Below, piece by piece: positions 43,996-54,083 of a DNA stretch of 64,000 nt. The notes beneath the pieces were generated by a model. The model was not told the origin of the DNA, did no database searches, and saw only the letters and a program-made list of their open reading frames with translations. The stretch lies in contig OZ244944.1 in the NCBI GenBank assembly GCA_965222335.1, positions 1,860,001 to 1,924,000 of the forward strand. Reading direction: 5' to 3'. The position numbers were made by a program, and so were the translations under genes. Source of the DNA: G965222335 sp965222335. Its GTDB lineage: Bacteria > Pseudomonadota > Gammaproteobacteria > Pseudomonadales > Halieaceae. Positions within the stretch are counted from its first letter, which is position 1. Each line of letters opens with the position of its first letter.

Positions 43996-45048
43996 ATGAC
44001 CGAACGCACCGACGATGTGCGCATCAGCTCCTCGCAACCCCTGATCACACCCTGGGTACTGCAGGAAGAATTGCCTCTGCCTGACCCGCAGGCCGATGCC
44101 ATTGCCCGTTCCAGGCGCCAGATAGAGCAGATTCTCGCGGGGAAGGACCGACGCGTGGTCGCCATTGTCGGCCCCTGTTCGGTACACGACCCGGAGGCCC
44201 TGCTCGACTACGCCCGGCAGCTGCAGGCGGTGTGCGCGCCGCTGGAGGACGCGATTCTGCCGGTACTGCGGGTATACTTTGAAAAGCCACGCACGGTGAT
44301 CGGCTGGAAGGGTTTGATCAACGATCCGGACCTCGACGGCAGCTTCCACATCAACAAGGGCCTGCGCCTGGCACGCAAGGTGCTGCTGGATGTCGCGGTG
44401 CTGGGCCTGCCGGCGGCGAGCGAGTTCCTGGACACGACCTTCGGCCAGTACTATGCCGACCTGGTGAGCTTCGGCGCCATCGGCGCGCGCACCGTGGAAA
44501 GCCAGATCCATCGCGAGCTGGCCTCCGGCCTGTCGATGCCCGTGGGCTTCAAGAACGGCACCACCGGACGGGTGGACGTGGCGATCGACGCGATCCGCTC
44601 CGCCGGGCACGGACACTGGTTTCCCTCCCTGACCAAGGAGGGCACGCCGGCGATCCTGAAATCCAGCGGCAACCCCCACAGCTACCTGATTCTCCGGGGT
44701 GGTAGCGAGACCGGCCCCAACTACCGGGCGCCGGCGGTGCGGGCCGCGGCCGCGGCCCTGGCGGCACAGGGGCTGCCCGCCTCCCTGATCATCGACTGCA
44801 GCCACGGGAACAGCGAGAAAAGCCCGGAGCGGCAGGCAGAGGTCGTGTCGGATGTAAGCGACCAGATCGAGCAGGGACAAGGGGCGATCCGCGGCGTGAT
44901 GCTGGAGAGCCATCTGGTGGGGGGCAACCAGCCGATGGCGGCGCGGGAGGCGCTCGCCTACGGCCAGAGTATTACCGATGCCTGCCTGTCCCTGGAGGAC
45001 ACCGCGCCGCTGCTGGAGACCCTGGCAGCGGCGGTGCGCCGGCGCTGA
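43996..45048 (+). CDS. aroG: 3-deoxy-7-phosphoheptulonate synthase (DAHP synthase, class I)
   Basis: 350 residues. Motifs of the AroF/G/H family are present: VGPCSVHDPEA, YFEKPRTVIGWKGLINDP (PEP and metal region), GARTVESQIHRELASGL, GFKNGT and the C-terminal DCSHGNSEK. It condenses PEP and erythrose-4-phosphate in the first step of aromatic amino acid synthesis. Which aromatic amino acid feeds back on it cannot be told from sequence, so aroF or aroH would be equally valid names. It stands alone, converging with the DUF481 gene (one base between). Confidence 0.92.
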   Translation: MTERTDDVRISSSQPLITPWVLQEELPLPDPQADAIARSRRQIEQILAGKDRRVVAIVGPCSVHDPEALLDYARQLQAVCAPLEDAILPVLRVYFEKPRTVIGWKGLINDPDLDGSFHINKGLRLARKVLLDVAVLGLPAASEFLDTTFGQYYADLVSFGAIGARTVESQIHRELASGLSMPVGFKNGTTGRVDVAIDAIRSAGHGHWFPSLTKEGTPAILKSSGNPHSYLILRGGSETGPNYRAPAVRAAAAALAAQGLPASLIIDCSHGNSEKSPERQAEVVSDVSDQIEQGQGAIRGVMLESHLVGGNQPMAAREALAYGQSITDACLSLEDTAPLLETLAAAVRRR

Positions 45049-45049
45049 A

Positions 45050-46108
45050 TTACCAGACGTAGCCGATGCGGAAGCGGTAGGTCTGGTCCACTTCCTCCAC
45101 GTCCGCGGGTACGCCGCTGTCGTATTCGATCAACACCTCGGCCGCGGCCTCGATATTGAACAGCAGCGGAAACGCAAGGCCGAAGGTGGTGTTCAGGATC
45201 AGGTCGTTCATGTCGGCCAGGTTGAGAATGCCGTTGTGGTCAAAGTACAGGCGCGATTCACCCCCCAGGTAGTTGCTGCTGGCGTTCACGGTCCAGTTGG
45301 CACCGGGGTATTCCTTGTCGTCGGCGACGATAAAGTCCTCGTTAACATAGACCACACCGCCCTCGGCGGACAGCGTCAGGACCGGCTCGTCATAAAACTG
45401 GCGACCAATGTAGGGACCGAGGTAATACCGCAGATCCAGGTCCGCGAACTTGTCCTGCTCGGCGGATGCGTTGACACCCCAGTACCAGTCACCGTCGATA
45501 AAATAGTCGTACTTGCCGATCGCGTTCCAGTTCTCGGCATTCTTGACCCCGTTGGCCTCGTCGATCTCGCCCGCCAGCTTGACCGTGTAGCGGTCCCGCA
45601 GGCTGCGCCAGACCGATTCCAGCTTGTAGTCGAATTCCTCGGTATCGGTATTGCCCTGCTCGAGGGTCAGGGCGGCGCTGGTCAGGCCCGTCCACTTGTA
45701 GCCATCGCCCAGCTCCCAGGGCTCGGGGTTGAGCACATCCAGGGCGCTCAGGCTGTAGGCGCCACCCGCGACTTCCGGCGACAACACCAGCTGGGTGTCC
45801 TCCACCAGCATCGGCTGGTCTTCTACCACCGTGCCGTCTTCGAGCTTCATCACTACCGGTTCGTCGTTCACCAGGCTCACGATCCGCGACTGGTCGATTT
45901 CCAGGGTGCCCGCAAACTCTGTCTCGATGGTCACCACGCCATCGCGGGTGCCGGTCACCGTACCGATGATCCGGGAGCCGTTCTGCAGCACAATTTCATC
46001 GGCGGGTGCTTCCTCGGCATGGACGCCGCCCGTTGCCAGCAGCGTGATACAGGATGCGAGTACCCCCACACCGAGCGGCCTGCCGGCAGCATGAGATTTT
46101 CCTACCAT
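45050..46108 (-). CDS. DUF481 outer-membrane protein
   Basis: 352 residues. A signal peptide ends around GGVHAEE. A small N-terminal beta domain (residues about 35-100; LQNGSRIIGTVTG) precedes the DUF481 barrel (about 130-352), built of alternating strands such as DYKLESVWRSLRDRY and ending in YRFRIGYVW, with the aromatic C terminus typical of outer-membrane barrels. Relatives such as YdiY are salt- or acid-induced. Role unknown. Confidence 0.85.
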   Translation of the reverse strand: MVGKSHAAGRPLGVGVLASCITLLATGGVHAEEAPADEIVLQNGSRIIGTVTGTRDGVVTIETEFAGTLEIDQSRIVSLVNDEPVVMKLEDGTVVEDQPMLVEDTQLVLSPEVAGGAYSLSALDVLNPEPWELGDGYKWTGLTSAALTLEQGNTDTEEFDYKLESVWRSLRDRYTVKLAGEIDEANGVKNAENWNAIGKYDYFIDGDWYWGVNASAEQDKFADLDLRYYLGPYIGRQFYDEPVLTLSAEGGVVYVNEDFIVADDKEYPGANWTVNASSNYLGGESRLYFDHNGILNLADMNDLILNTTFGLAFPLLFNIEAAAEVLIEYDSGVPADVEEVDQTYRFRIGYVW

Positions 46109-46207
46109 GTTGGGTTCCTTTTATTTGTCAGCGGGGACACCCGCCCCGGGGACGCGTCCGCGAACGCGCGCGTATGATACCTACCGCTTCATCGCCAGGC
46201 CACCCGC

Positions 46208-47020
46208 TCAGGCCAGAACGACCAGCTCGTCCCCGACCGCCAGCCGGCCCGCGCTTCCCGACTGCGGCTGCGCGTAGAGCAGGTTCTGCCCGAACAGCAC
46301 CTGGCCGTCAAGGCGCCGAAAAGACGCCAGGGTGCGGGTAACGACGGGATTGCGCCGTGCGCTGGCCTGGTCAATGGCGGGAATCACGCAGCGGCCGCAG
46401 GGCTTGGCCACGTCCAGTTCGACGTCGCCGATGCGAATCCGGCGCCACTGGTCCTCGGCGAACGCATCGCAACCCGACACGACAATATTTGGACGAAACC
46501 GGTTCATCGACACCGGCTCACCCAGGCGTGCGTTCAGAGCCGCCAGGGAGGCTTCCGAGATCAGCAGCAGGGGAAAGCCGTCGGCGAAGCCCACCGTCTC
46601 CTGGCGCCGGGCGTAATCGGGATCGACCCGCCGGCGCGTATCGGCAGGCATATACACCAGCCGGCAGGGTCGCTGCAGCCGGGCCGAGAGCCAGGCGGCC
46701 ACGTTGTCCCCGGCGTCGGCGGCCGGCACCTGGTCGGACCAGACCCTGACCTCGGTGCGCGGCGCCTCCGGGCCAGGTACGTCCACGTCCAGGCTCGCGT
46801 CCTGGTGCACGAGGCGCAGCCCGTCATCTTTCCCGGGCTCCACCCGGACCAGGGCCATACCGGGGAGCGTGCGCTGGGTCAGGAAGTCGCCAGCCCTGTC
46901 CACCAGCATCCAGCGCCGGTCCCCGACGGGGCCGAAGCGGTCCAGTTCGACCTCGGGAACGCTGATCCCGGCACAGGATTTCACCGGATACAGGTGCAGG
47001 CTGGAGAGATGCGTGGTCAT
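46208..47020 (-). CDS. MOSC domain protein with MOSC N-terminal beta-barrel
   Basis: 270 residues. The N-terminal MOSC_N domain shows LYPVKSCAGISVPEV and GDRRWMLVD. The C-terminal MOSC domain has NRFRPNIVVSG and the conserved cysteine in PCGRCVIPAIDQ, thought to handle molybdenum cofactor or sulfur. These proteins resemble the mARC/YcbX type that reduces N-hydroxylated compounds, but the [2Fe-2S] ferredoxin domain of YcbX is absent. I chose the ATG at 47020 over a frame 33 codons longer without a domain. Confidence 0.85.
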   Translation of the reverse strand: MTTHLSSLHLYPVKSCAGISVPEVELDRFGPVGDRRWMLVDRAGDFLTQRTLPGMALVRVEPGKDDGLRLVHQDASLDVDVPGPEAPRTEVRVWSDQVPAADAGDNVAAWLSARLQRPCRLVYMPADTRRRVDPDYARRQETVGFADGFPLLLISEASLAALNARLGEPVSMNRFRPNIVVSGCDAFAEDQWRRIRIGDVELDVAKPCGRCVIPAIDQASARRNPVVTRTLASFRRLDGQVLFGQNLLYAQPQSGSAGRLAVGDELVVLA

Positions 47021-47187
47021 GGGGGCCTCCGGGAGCCCGGATCGCAGGCACCATACCGCGCGCGGAGGGTCTCCCCTGGAATCAGTGCCATGATACCGGG
47101 GCCGCGCGCTACAGCCCACCCCGGAACGCTGCTACACTTCGCGTCCTGAAACACAACACCCCACTCACTGCCCCCGGGAGATAGCCC

Positions 47188-48546
47188 ATGACTTCCCTCG
47201 ACTATGACCTGTTTGTAATTGGCGCCGGCTCGGGCGGCGTGCGCGCGGCGCGCATGTCCGCGGGCTTCGGCGCCCGGGTCGCGATCGCCGAGGATCGCTA
47301 CATGGGCGGCACCTGCGTCAATGTCGGCTGTGTGCCGAAGAAGCTGTACGTCTACGCCTCCGAATACGGCAAGTCCTTCGCCGACGCCCGTGGCTTCGGC
47401 TGGGACAGCACCCGCCCGGACTTCGACTGGGCGACCCTGCGGGACAACAAGAAAACCGAGATCAGCCGCCTGAATGCAATTTACGAGCGGCTGCTGGATG
47501 GCGCCAACGTGGACGTGGTCGACGGTCGCGCCAGAATTGTCGACGCCAACACCGTGGCCGTGGGGGACCGGCAGTACACCGCCCACAAGATCCTGATCGC
47601 CACCGGAGGCTGGCCCTATATCCCCGAGTTCCCGGGCAGTGAGCACGCCATTGACTCCAACCAGGTGTTTGACCTGGAGACCTTCCCCCAGCGCCTGGTG
47701 GTGGTCGGCGGGGGCTATATCGCGGTGGAATTTGCCGGCATCTTCAACGGCCTGGGCGCGAAGGTGACCCAGCTGTACCGCGGCCCGCTGTTCCTGCGCG
47801 GTTTTGATCCCGATATCCGTGCCCACGCGGCCCAGGAAATCGCCCGCACCGGCGTTGACCTGCGCTTCGAGACCAACGTGCGCTCGATCACCCGGGACGA
47901 CGACGGCCTGACCCTCGAACTCACCGATGGCAGCACCCTGCAGGCGGACTGCGTGCTCTACGCCACAGGGCGCAAACCGCACCTGGACGGCCTGGGCCTG
48001 GAGAACATCAACGTGGAGTTGACCGAGAGTGGGCATATCGCCGTGGACGAGCATTTCTGCACCAGTGAGCCGGATGTCTATGCCCTGGGGGATGTTGTCG
48101 GGCGCATGGAGCTGACGCCGGTGGCATTGGCGGAGGGGATGTCTTTTGCCCGCCGCCAGTTCGGCGACCTCAACCAGGCCGTCGACTACGACTTCATTCC
48201 CACCGCCGTCTTCTGCCAGCCCAACATCGGCACCGTCGGCTTCACCGAGGACGAGGCCCACGCGCGTTTTAAACACCTGCGCCTGTACAAATCCACCTTC
48301 CGGCCGATGAAGCACACCATCAGCGGACGCGAGGAAAAGTCCTTCATGAAGCTGATTGTGGACGACGCCAGCGATCGCGTGGTCGGGGCCCACATGATCG
48401 GACCGGACGCGGGCGAAATCATGCAGGGTATCGCCATCGCCATGCGCGCCGGCGCCACCAAGGCGATGTTCGACAGCACGATCGGCATCCACCCCACTGC
48501 GGCGGAAGAATTCGTCACCATGCGCGAGGTCTGGAGCCAGGACTAG
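47188..48546 (+). CDS. gor: Glutathione-disulfide reductase
   Basis: 452 residues. Class I flavoprotein disulfide reductase: N-terminal FAD site IGAGSGGVRAAR, redox disulfide GGTCVNVGCVPKK, central NAD(P)H site VVGGGYIAVEFAG, and C-terminal His-Glu pair in HPTAAEE. SGGVRAAR and CVNVGCVPKK favour glutathione reductase over lipoamide or mercuric reductase. It keeps glutathione reduced in the cytosol. The gene is preceded by 167 bases without another gene and followed 20 bases later by a TauE/SafE exporter. Confidence 0.93.
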   Translation: MTSLDYDLFVIGAGSGGVRAARMSAGFGARVAIAEDRYMGGTCVNVGCVPKKLYVYASEYGKSFADARGFGWDSTRPDFDWATLRDNKKTEISRLNAIYERLLDGANVDVVDGRARIVDANTVAVGDRQYTAHKILIATGGWPYIPEFPGSEHAIDSNQVFDLETFPQRLVVVGGGYIAVEFAGIFNGLGAKVTQLYRGPLFLRGFDPDIRAHAAQEIARTGVDLRFETNVRSITRDDDGLTLELTDGSTLQADCVLYATGRKPHLDGLGLENINVELTESGHIAVDEHFCTSEPDVYALGDVVGRMELTPVALAEGMSFARRQFGDLNQAVDYDFIPTAVFCQPNIGTVGFTEDEAHARFKHLRLYKSTFRPMKHTISGREEKSFMKLIVDDASDRVVGAHMIGPDAGEIMQGIAIAMRAGATKAMFDSTIGIHPTAAEEFVTMREVWSQD

Positions 48547-48566
48547 AGCAAAGGCAGCCCTGAGCC

Positions 48567-49328
48567 ATGGAATTCGGCCTGGCCCAGGCCCTGCTCCTGG
48601 CAGGGGTCGGGGTCGTCGCCGGCTTCATGAACGTGATGGCCGGCGGCGGCTCCCTGCTCACGGTGCCGGTCATGGTCTTTATGGGCCTGCCCGGCCCGGT
48701 CGCCAACGGCACCAACCGCATCGCCATCCTGGCCCAGAACCTGTCGGCGATCGGTACCTTCCGCCACCTGGGCCTGGCCGATTTTCGCCTCAGCCTGAGC
48801 CTCTCCGCCTGCGCGATCCCGGGGGCCATTGCCGGTGCCCTGGTCGGCGTGCAGCTGGAGGGTGAGTGGTTCAATCGTGCCCTGGCGCTGATCATGGTGG
48901 CCGTGCTGCTGGTGATGCAGTTCCAGGGCAAAGCCGGCGCATCCCCCGGGGGAAGCCACCGGCCCGACCGCAGGCAGCTGCTCCGGGGACACCTGCTGAT
49001 GGTGGGTGTCGGCTTCTGGGGCGGGTTTATCCAGATCGGCGTCGGCTTCCTGATCATGCCGGTGCTGCACCGGATCATGGGTTTTGACCTGGTCCACACC
49101 AACATGCACAAGGTGTTCATCGTCGCCGCCTACACCGTGGCGGCCCTGATCGTATTCGCCAGTCAGGTACAGATCCTGTGGCTGGTGGGCGCGGCCCTGG
49201 CCGCAGGCAACGCGCTGGGCGGCTTCCTCGGTGCCCGTACCAGCGTCCGGCGCGGCGAGCGCCTGATTCGCTGGGTGCTCAACATTGTGCTCGTCGCATT
49301 TATTGTTAAGCTGCTGTTTTTCCCCTGA
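48567..49328 (+). CDS. TauE/SafE family sulfite/anion exporter
   Basis: 253 residues, about eight membrane segments. The family signature is the repeated Gly/Asn pattern, GVVAGFMNVMAGGGSLLTVP near the start and GGFIQIGVGFLI in the second half. These transporters export sulfite, sulfoacetate or similar organic sulfonates. It sits between glutathione reductase and a GldA-like ABC operon on the same strand. The precise substrate is unknown. Confidence 0.9.
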   Translation: MEFGLAQALLLAGVGVVAGFMNVMAGGGSLLTVPVMVFMGLPGPVANGTNRIAILAQNLSAIGTFRHLGLADFRLSLSLSACAIPGAIAGALVGVQLEGEWFNRALALIMVAVLLVMQFQGKAGASPGGSHRPDRRQLLRGHLLMVGVGFWGGFIQIGVGFLIMPVLHRIMGFDLVHTNMHKVFIVAAYTVAALIVFASQVQILWLVGAALAAGNALGGFLGARTSVRRGERLIRWVLNIVLVAFIVKLLFFP

Positions 49329-49353
49329 AACCTTTCCCGGTAATACACAGGCC

Positions 49354-50289
49354 ATGATCGAAGCGCAGTCACTGACCCGACGTTACGGCAAGGTCACCGC
49401 GGTCAACCGGGTGAGCTTCCGGATCGGGCGCAACAGCATTGTCGGCCTGCTGGGGCACAATGGCGCCGGCAAGACCACGATCATGAAAATGCTCAGCGGC
49501 TATCTCGAACCGACGGCGGGTAGCCTGGTCATTGCCGGGCACGACTATGCCCACAGCTGCCGCGAGGTTCAGCGGCAGCTGGGATACCTGCCGGAAAACC
49601 TGCCGGTTTACCCGGAGATGCTGGTCGCCGACTACCTGGACTACGTGGCGACCCTGAAGCACATCCCGCGCAAGGAACGGCCGGCGGCGGTGCGCGAGGC
49701 AATCCTGGCCACGGACCTGGGCGAGCGGATGCTGGACCGTATTGATACCCTGTCGCGTGGCCTGCGCCAGCGAGTGGGCGTGGCCCAGGCGCTGCTGGGC
49801 AATCCGCGCCTGCTGATCCTGGACGAGCCCACCAATGGCCTGGACCCGGAACAGACCCAGCAGATGCGCGACCTGATCAGGCGCACCGCGCGCCGGGCCA
49901 CGGTGCTGCTGTCGACCCATATCATGCAGGAGGTGGATGCGGTCTGTGGCCGGGTCCTGATCCTGCACCGGGGGCAGCTGGCGCTGGACGCGCCGCTGGC
50001 GGAGCTGCGACACAGCGATTTCCTGTTGTTGCGCACCGGGGACGGCCACCCCGACCTGGAGCGTGCCCTGCGCCACCTGCCCCAGCTACAAGGGGTTCAC
50101 CCGGGCGAGAGCCCGGGAAGCTACCGCCTGGCGCTGCGCAGCGGCGTCGACGCCGACCGCGCCGCCGCCAATATTGCGCGCGCGGTGATTGACGCCGGCG
50201 CGCCCCTGTACAGCCTGCAAGCACCACAGTGCGACCTGGACTCCGTGTTCCGCGCCGCCACCGGCGGGGAGTCGCCCCGGGATGTTTGA
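49354..50289 (+). CDS. ABC transporter ATP-binding protein (GldA-like)
   Basis: 311 residues. Walker A GHNGAGKTT, signature LSRGLRQRVGVAQ, Walker B LLILDEPTNGLDP and H-loop STHIMQEVD are all intact. It belongs to the ABC-2 export group and pairs with the downstream permease fusion, overlapping it by eight bases. The set (ATPase, permease plus Gldg domain, DUF4340) resembles the GldA/GldFG system known from gliding bacteria but also widespread in Proteobacteria where its job is unknown. Start at ATG 49354. Confidence 0.92.
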   Translation: MIEAQSLTRRYGKVTAVNRVSFRIGRNSIVGLLGHNGAGKTTIMKMLSGYLEPTAGSLVIAGHDYAHSCREVQRQLGYLPENLPVYPEMLVADYLDYVATLKHIPRKERPAAVREAILATDLGERMLDRIDTLSRGLRQRVGVAQALLGNPRLLILDEPTNGLDPEQTQQMRDLIRRTARRATVLLSTHIMQEVDAVCGRVLILHRGQLALDAPLAELRHSDFLLLRTGDGHPDLERALRHLPQLQGVHPGESPGSYRLALRSGVDADRAAANIARAVIDAGAPLYSLQAPQCDLDSVFRAATGGESPRDV

Positions 50290-53116
50290 CACGGTCACCC
50301 GTCGGGTTGCGCAGAAAGAGGTGCGGCTGTTCTTCAGCTCAGCGGTCGCCTGGCTGTTCCTGGGCGGCTTCGCTGCCAGCACCCTGTTCGCATTCTTCTG
50401 GGGCGAGTCCTTCTTCGCCCGCAACGTCGCTGACGTACGTCCGCTGTTCCAGTGGATGCCACTACTGCTGATATTCCTGTGTTCCGCCCTCACCATGCGC
50501 ACGTGGAGCGAGGAGCGGGGCCGCGGCACCCTCGAGCATGTACTGACCCAGCCGGTGGGTATCAGCCGCTTCGTGCTGGGCAAGTTTTACGCCTGCATGC
50601 TGTTGCTGGCCCTGGCCCTGCTCACCACCACCTCCCTGCCCATCACCGTGGGGCTGATGGCCAACCTGGACTGGGGGCCGGTCGCCGCCGGCTACCTTGC
50701 GGCCCTGCTGCTGGGCGCCTGCTACCTGAGTATCGGCCTGTTCGTGTCCGCCAGCACCGACAACCCCATCGTCAGCCTGATCGGCGCCGTGGCCCTGTGC
50801 GGCCTGCTGTACCTGGTCGGGAGCCCGTTTTTCACCGGTTTTTTTGCCGACGATACGGGCCGCTGGCTGCGCGCGCTGGGTACCGGCTCACGCTTCACCA
50901 GCATCACCCGCGGCGTCCTGGACCTGCGCGACCTGCTCTACTACCTCACCGTCAGCGGCGTGTTCCTGACCCTCAACGTATACCTGCTGGAACGGGGGCG
51001 CTGGAGCCATGCCCGCAGTACCCGGCACCGGTTCTGGCGCGCCCTGACCGCATTGCTGCTGCTGAACCTGGTGCTGGCCAACGTATGGATGCACCGGGTC
51101 CCCGGTCTGCGCCTGGACGTCACCGAGGGCAAGCTGTACACGCTGTCGCCGGTCACCCGCCAGATCATCCAGCGCCTGGAGGAGCCACTGCTGATCCACG
51201 GCTACTTCAGCAGCAAGACCCACCCCCTGCTCGCGCCCCTGGCGCCGGAGTTGCAGGATCTGCTGCGGGAGTACGAAATCGCCAGTGGCGGCAGGATCAA
51301 GGTAGAGTTTCTCGACCCGGCCCAGCGACCCGACCTGGAGCAGGCCGCCAACGAGGACTACGGCATCAGCGCCACGCCCTTCCAGGTTGCGGACCGCCAC
51401 CAGTCTGCCCTGGTGAGCGCGTACTTCAATGTCCTGCTGCGCTACGGCGGCGAGTACGAGACCCTGGATTTCAAGGACCTGATCGAGGTGCGTACGGCGG
51501 CCAACAGCCAGGCCGAGGTCAAGCTGCGCAACCCGGAATACGACCTCACGCGCGCAATTCGCGATGTGCTCTACAGCTACCAGGTGGGCGGCGCCCTGTT
51601 TGAGGGCATCGATAGCCCGGTGGAACTGGTGGCCTATATCTCCGAAGACGCGGCGCTGCCGCCGCTGCTGCTGGCCTACAAGGCGTCCATCCGCGCCCAG
51701 CTGGAGGCGCTGGCGGAGAGCGCCGGCGACAAGTTCAGCGTGCGCTTCGTCGAGCCCGAGGCCAACGGCGGCGCCGAGGCCCAACGGATTCAGGCCGAGT
51801 GGGGTTTCCAGCCCCTGGTTACCGCCCTGGGGGGCGACCGGGAGTTCTTCTTCTACCTGACCCTGGAGGACGACCACCAGGTCGTGCAGCTGCCCACGGA
51901 CAACTTCGACCCGGATGATTTCCGGGCCACCCTGGAAGCGGGCCTCAAGCGTTTCGCGGACGGACTGACCCGAACGGTGGCCCTGGCCGTGCCCCCGGTA
52001 CAGGAACAGCTCATGCGCCACAATATCGGCGCACCCACCTTCCGCCAGCTGGAGCGCATGATCACTCGCGACTACAGCATTCGCATGGAGCAACTGGAGG
52101 ACGGCAGCGTCGACCCGGAGGCGGACATTCTCGCGGTGGTCGCACCGCAGAACCTCTCTCCCCGGGGACTGTATGCGATCGACCAGTTCCTGATGCGCGG
52201 CGGCACCCTGATTCTCGCCACCTCGCCCTACACGGTGGAGCTCTCCAGCGGCGAGATGCGGCTGCAGCCCTGGAACAGCGGCCTCGGACCCTGGCTGGCG
52301 CATCACGGCATTGCAATCGCGGAACAGCTGGTCATGGACAGCCAGAACGCGCAGTTTCCCACGCCGGTGATTCGCGAGTCTGCGGGCTATGAGTTCCGCG
52401 ATGTGCAGCTGGTCGACTACCCCTACCTGATTGACCTGCGCCCGCCCGGGCTGAACGCGGAGCACCCGATTACCGCGAGCCTGCCCCAGCTGACCATGGC
52501 CTGGGCCTCACCGCTGGCGGTAGAGCCCCGGGACGGGCGTCGCATTGTCACCCTGCTGCGCAGCTCACCGGACTCCAGACTATCCAGCTCGGGCGACATT
52601 ACCCCCCGCCGCGACGCCGCGGGCGAGCTGGTTTTTGCCCCCGGCGACGCCGCCAGCGCCCAGCGCCTGGGGGTGATTGTGGAAGGCCGATTCAATTCGT
52701 GGTTCAGCGAGCAGCCCCTGCCCGAGGCCGACAGCGACGCCAGCCCCGGGGCGGAGCTCCAGCCGCTGGTGCAGCACTCCCCCGACGCCGCCCGCATTAT
52801 CCTGTTCGGGTCCAACGATTTTCTCGACGACCAGATGCTGAATGCAGGCATTGCCGCCAGCGGCACACAGTACCACGGGCCCCTGGCACTGTTCATGAAT
52901 GCGCTCGACTGGGCCCTGCAGGATGACATGCTGCTGAACATCCGCGCCCGCGGTCACTTCAGTCGCACCCTGCCACCCATGGACAGTCGCGCCCAGGCGG
53001 CGATCGAATACCTCAACTACGGCGTGGCCCTGGCCTGGCTTCTGCTGTTCGCTGCCGCCCACTGGCTGCGCGGGGCCATGCGCCGCCGCCACTACCGCCG
53101 GGTGCTGGACCGATGA
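50282..53116 (+). CDS. ABC-2 permease fused to a Gldg-type auxiliary domain
   Basis: 944 residues. The first ~240 hold six membrane segments of an ABC-2 permease (GldF-like). From about residue 260 comes another membrane helix and a large periplasmic Gldg/ABC_transp_aux domain (about 285-900), ending in a C-terminal helix and an arginine-rich tail. GldF and GldG are separate in gliding bacteria; here they are one chain. Start at ATG 50282 within the ATPase gene's end. It overlaps the DUF4340 gene by four bases, so the three genes are translated together. Confidence 0.88.
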   Translation: MFDTVTRRVAQKEVRLFFSSAVAWLFLGGFAASTLFAFFWGESFFARNVADVRPLFQWMPLLLIFLCSALTMRTWSEERGRGTLEHVLTQPVGISRFVLGKFYACMLLLALALLTTTSLPITVGLMANLDWGPVAAGYLAALLLGACYLSIGLFVSASTDNPIVSLIGAVALCGLLYLVGSPFFTGFFADDTGRWLRALGTGSRFTSITRGVLDLRDLLYYLTVSGVFLTLNVYLLERGRWSHARSTRHRFWRALTALLLLNLVLANVWMHRVPGLRLDVTEGKLYTLSPVTRQIIQRLEEPLLIHGYFSSKTHPLLAPLAPELQDLLREYEIASGGRIKVEFLDPAQRPDLEQAANEDYGISATPFQVADRHQSALVSAYFNVLLRYGGEYETLDFKDLIEVRTAANSQAEVKLRNPEYDLTRAIRDVLYSYQVGGALFEGIDSPVELVAYISEDAALPPLLLAYKASIRAQLEALAESAGDKFSVRFVEPEANGGAEAQRIQAEWGFQPLVTALGGDREFFFYLTLEDDHQVVQLPTDNFDPDDFRATLEAGLKRFADGLTRTVALAVPPVQEQLMRHNIGAPTFRQLERMITRDYSIRMEQLEDGSVDPEADILAVVAPQNLSPRGLYAIDQFLMRGGTLILATSPYTVELSSGEMRLQPWNSGLGPWLAHHGIAIAEQLVMDSQNAQFPTPVIRESAGYEFRDVQLVDYPYLIDLRPPGLNAEHPITASLPQLTMAWASPLAVEPRDGRRIVTLLRSSPDSRLSSSGDITPRRDAAGELVFAPGDAASAQRLGVIVEGRFNSWFSEQPLPEADSDASPGAELQPLVQHSPDAARIILFGSNDFLDDQMLNAGIAASGTQYHGPLALFMNALDWALQDDMLLNIRARGHFSRTLPPMDSRAQAAIEYLNYGVALAWLLLFAAAHWLRGAMRRRHYRRVLDR

Positions 53117-54057
53117 AGCGCACGCTCGCCAGTCTGCTGTTCCTGCTGGGGGTCCAGCTGACCCTGACCGCGATCCTGTACTGGCCCACGGACGATAGCG
53201 GCGACGCCAACGACAGCCTGCTGAGTCCCGCCGCGGCCCTGTCTGTCGACAGCATGACCCTGAGCGATGACCTGGGAAATGCGGTGGACCTGGAAAAGCA
53301 CAGCGGTCGCTGGGTGCTTCCCGGGCTGCACAATCTGCCGGCCAACAGTGCGCAGATCCAGCAGCTGCTGGACACCCTCACCTCCCGCAGCCCGGGCTTC
53401 CCGGTTGCCACCAGCGTCGCCGCGCGCCAGCGCTTTCAGGTGACCTCCTACCTGTTCCGGCGCAGCCTGGTCCTGCGCGAACGCGGTACGGAGGTTGCCA
53501 CGGTCTACTTCGGGCTCTCCTCGGGCTACCGGCACGTGTACGCCCGACGCGAGGACCGCGAGGCCATTGTCAGCCTCGACTACCGTCAGCACGAGGCCCC
53601 GGCGACGCCCGAAGCCTGGATGGACAGGGGTCTGCTGCAAGTCGAATCACTTGGCGGTATCAGCGTGGACGGCCTCGCCCTGCAGCGCGCTGCGGATGGT
53701 CGCTGGCTGACCGCCGGGGGCGCGCCGGCGGAACCCCGGGAGATCGAGGCCCTGCTGGAGATGCTGCGCACGCTGCAGGTCAGTGGCCTGCCGGATGAGG
53801 ACCGCCAGCGCAGCCTCGCCACCGAGGGCCAGCCCCTGCGAACCCTGGAAGTCGAGACCGGGGGCCGGCGTATCCTGCTGGAGCTGTTCTCCGAAGACGG
53901 GAAGGCCTTCGTCAAGGATAGCCGCTACCCGCTGTTCTTCGGCATCAGCGGCCGCACCTTCCAGCGCCTGATGGGGCTGGAGCGCAGGCGCCTGGGAGGT
54001 GATACGTCCGCAGGCAGTGCCGGCACTGTCCCCGCGGAGGACAACGTGGCAGGATAA
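53113..54057 (+). CDS. DUF4340 domain protein, partner of the Gldg-type ABC system
   Basis: 314 residues. One N-terminal membrane segment (LLFLLGVQLTLTAILYWP), then periplasmic beta-rich repeats of the DUF4340 type (residues about 30-280). Family members are often encoded directly after Gldg-type permeases. The start overlaps the permease stop as ATGA. Molecular role unknown. Confidence 0.82.
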   Translation: MKRTLASLLFLLGVQLTLTAILYWPTDDSGDANDSLLSPAAALSVDSMTLSDDLGNAVDLEKHSGRWVLPGLHNLPANSAQIQQLLDTLTSRSPGFPVATSVAARQRFQVTSYLFRRSLVLRERGTEVATVYFGLSSGYRHVYARREDREAIVSLDYRQHEAPATPEAWMDRGLLQVESLGGISVDGLALQRAADGRWLTAGGAPAEPREIEALLEMLRTLQVSGLPDEDRQRSLATEGQPLRTLEVETGGRRILLELFSEDGKAFVKDSRYPLFFGISGRTFQRLMGLERRRLGGDTSAGSAGTVPAEDNVAG

Positions 54058-54083
54058 CCTGGGGCAGCGCCAACGCGGAGGAC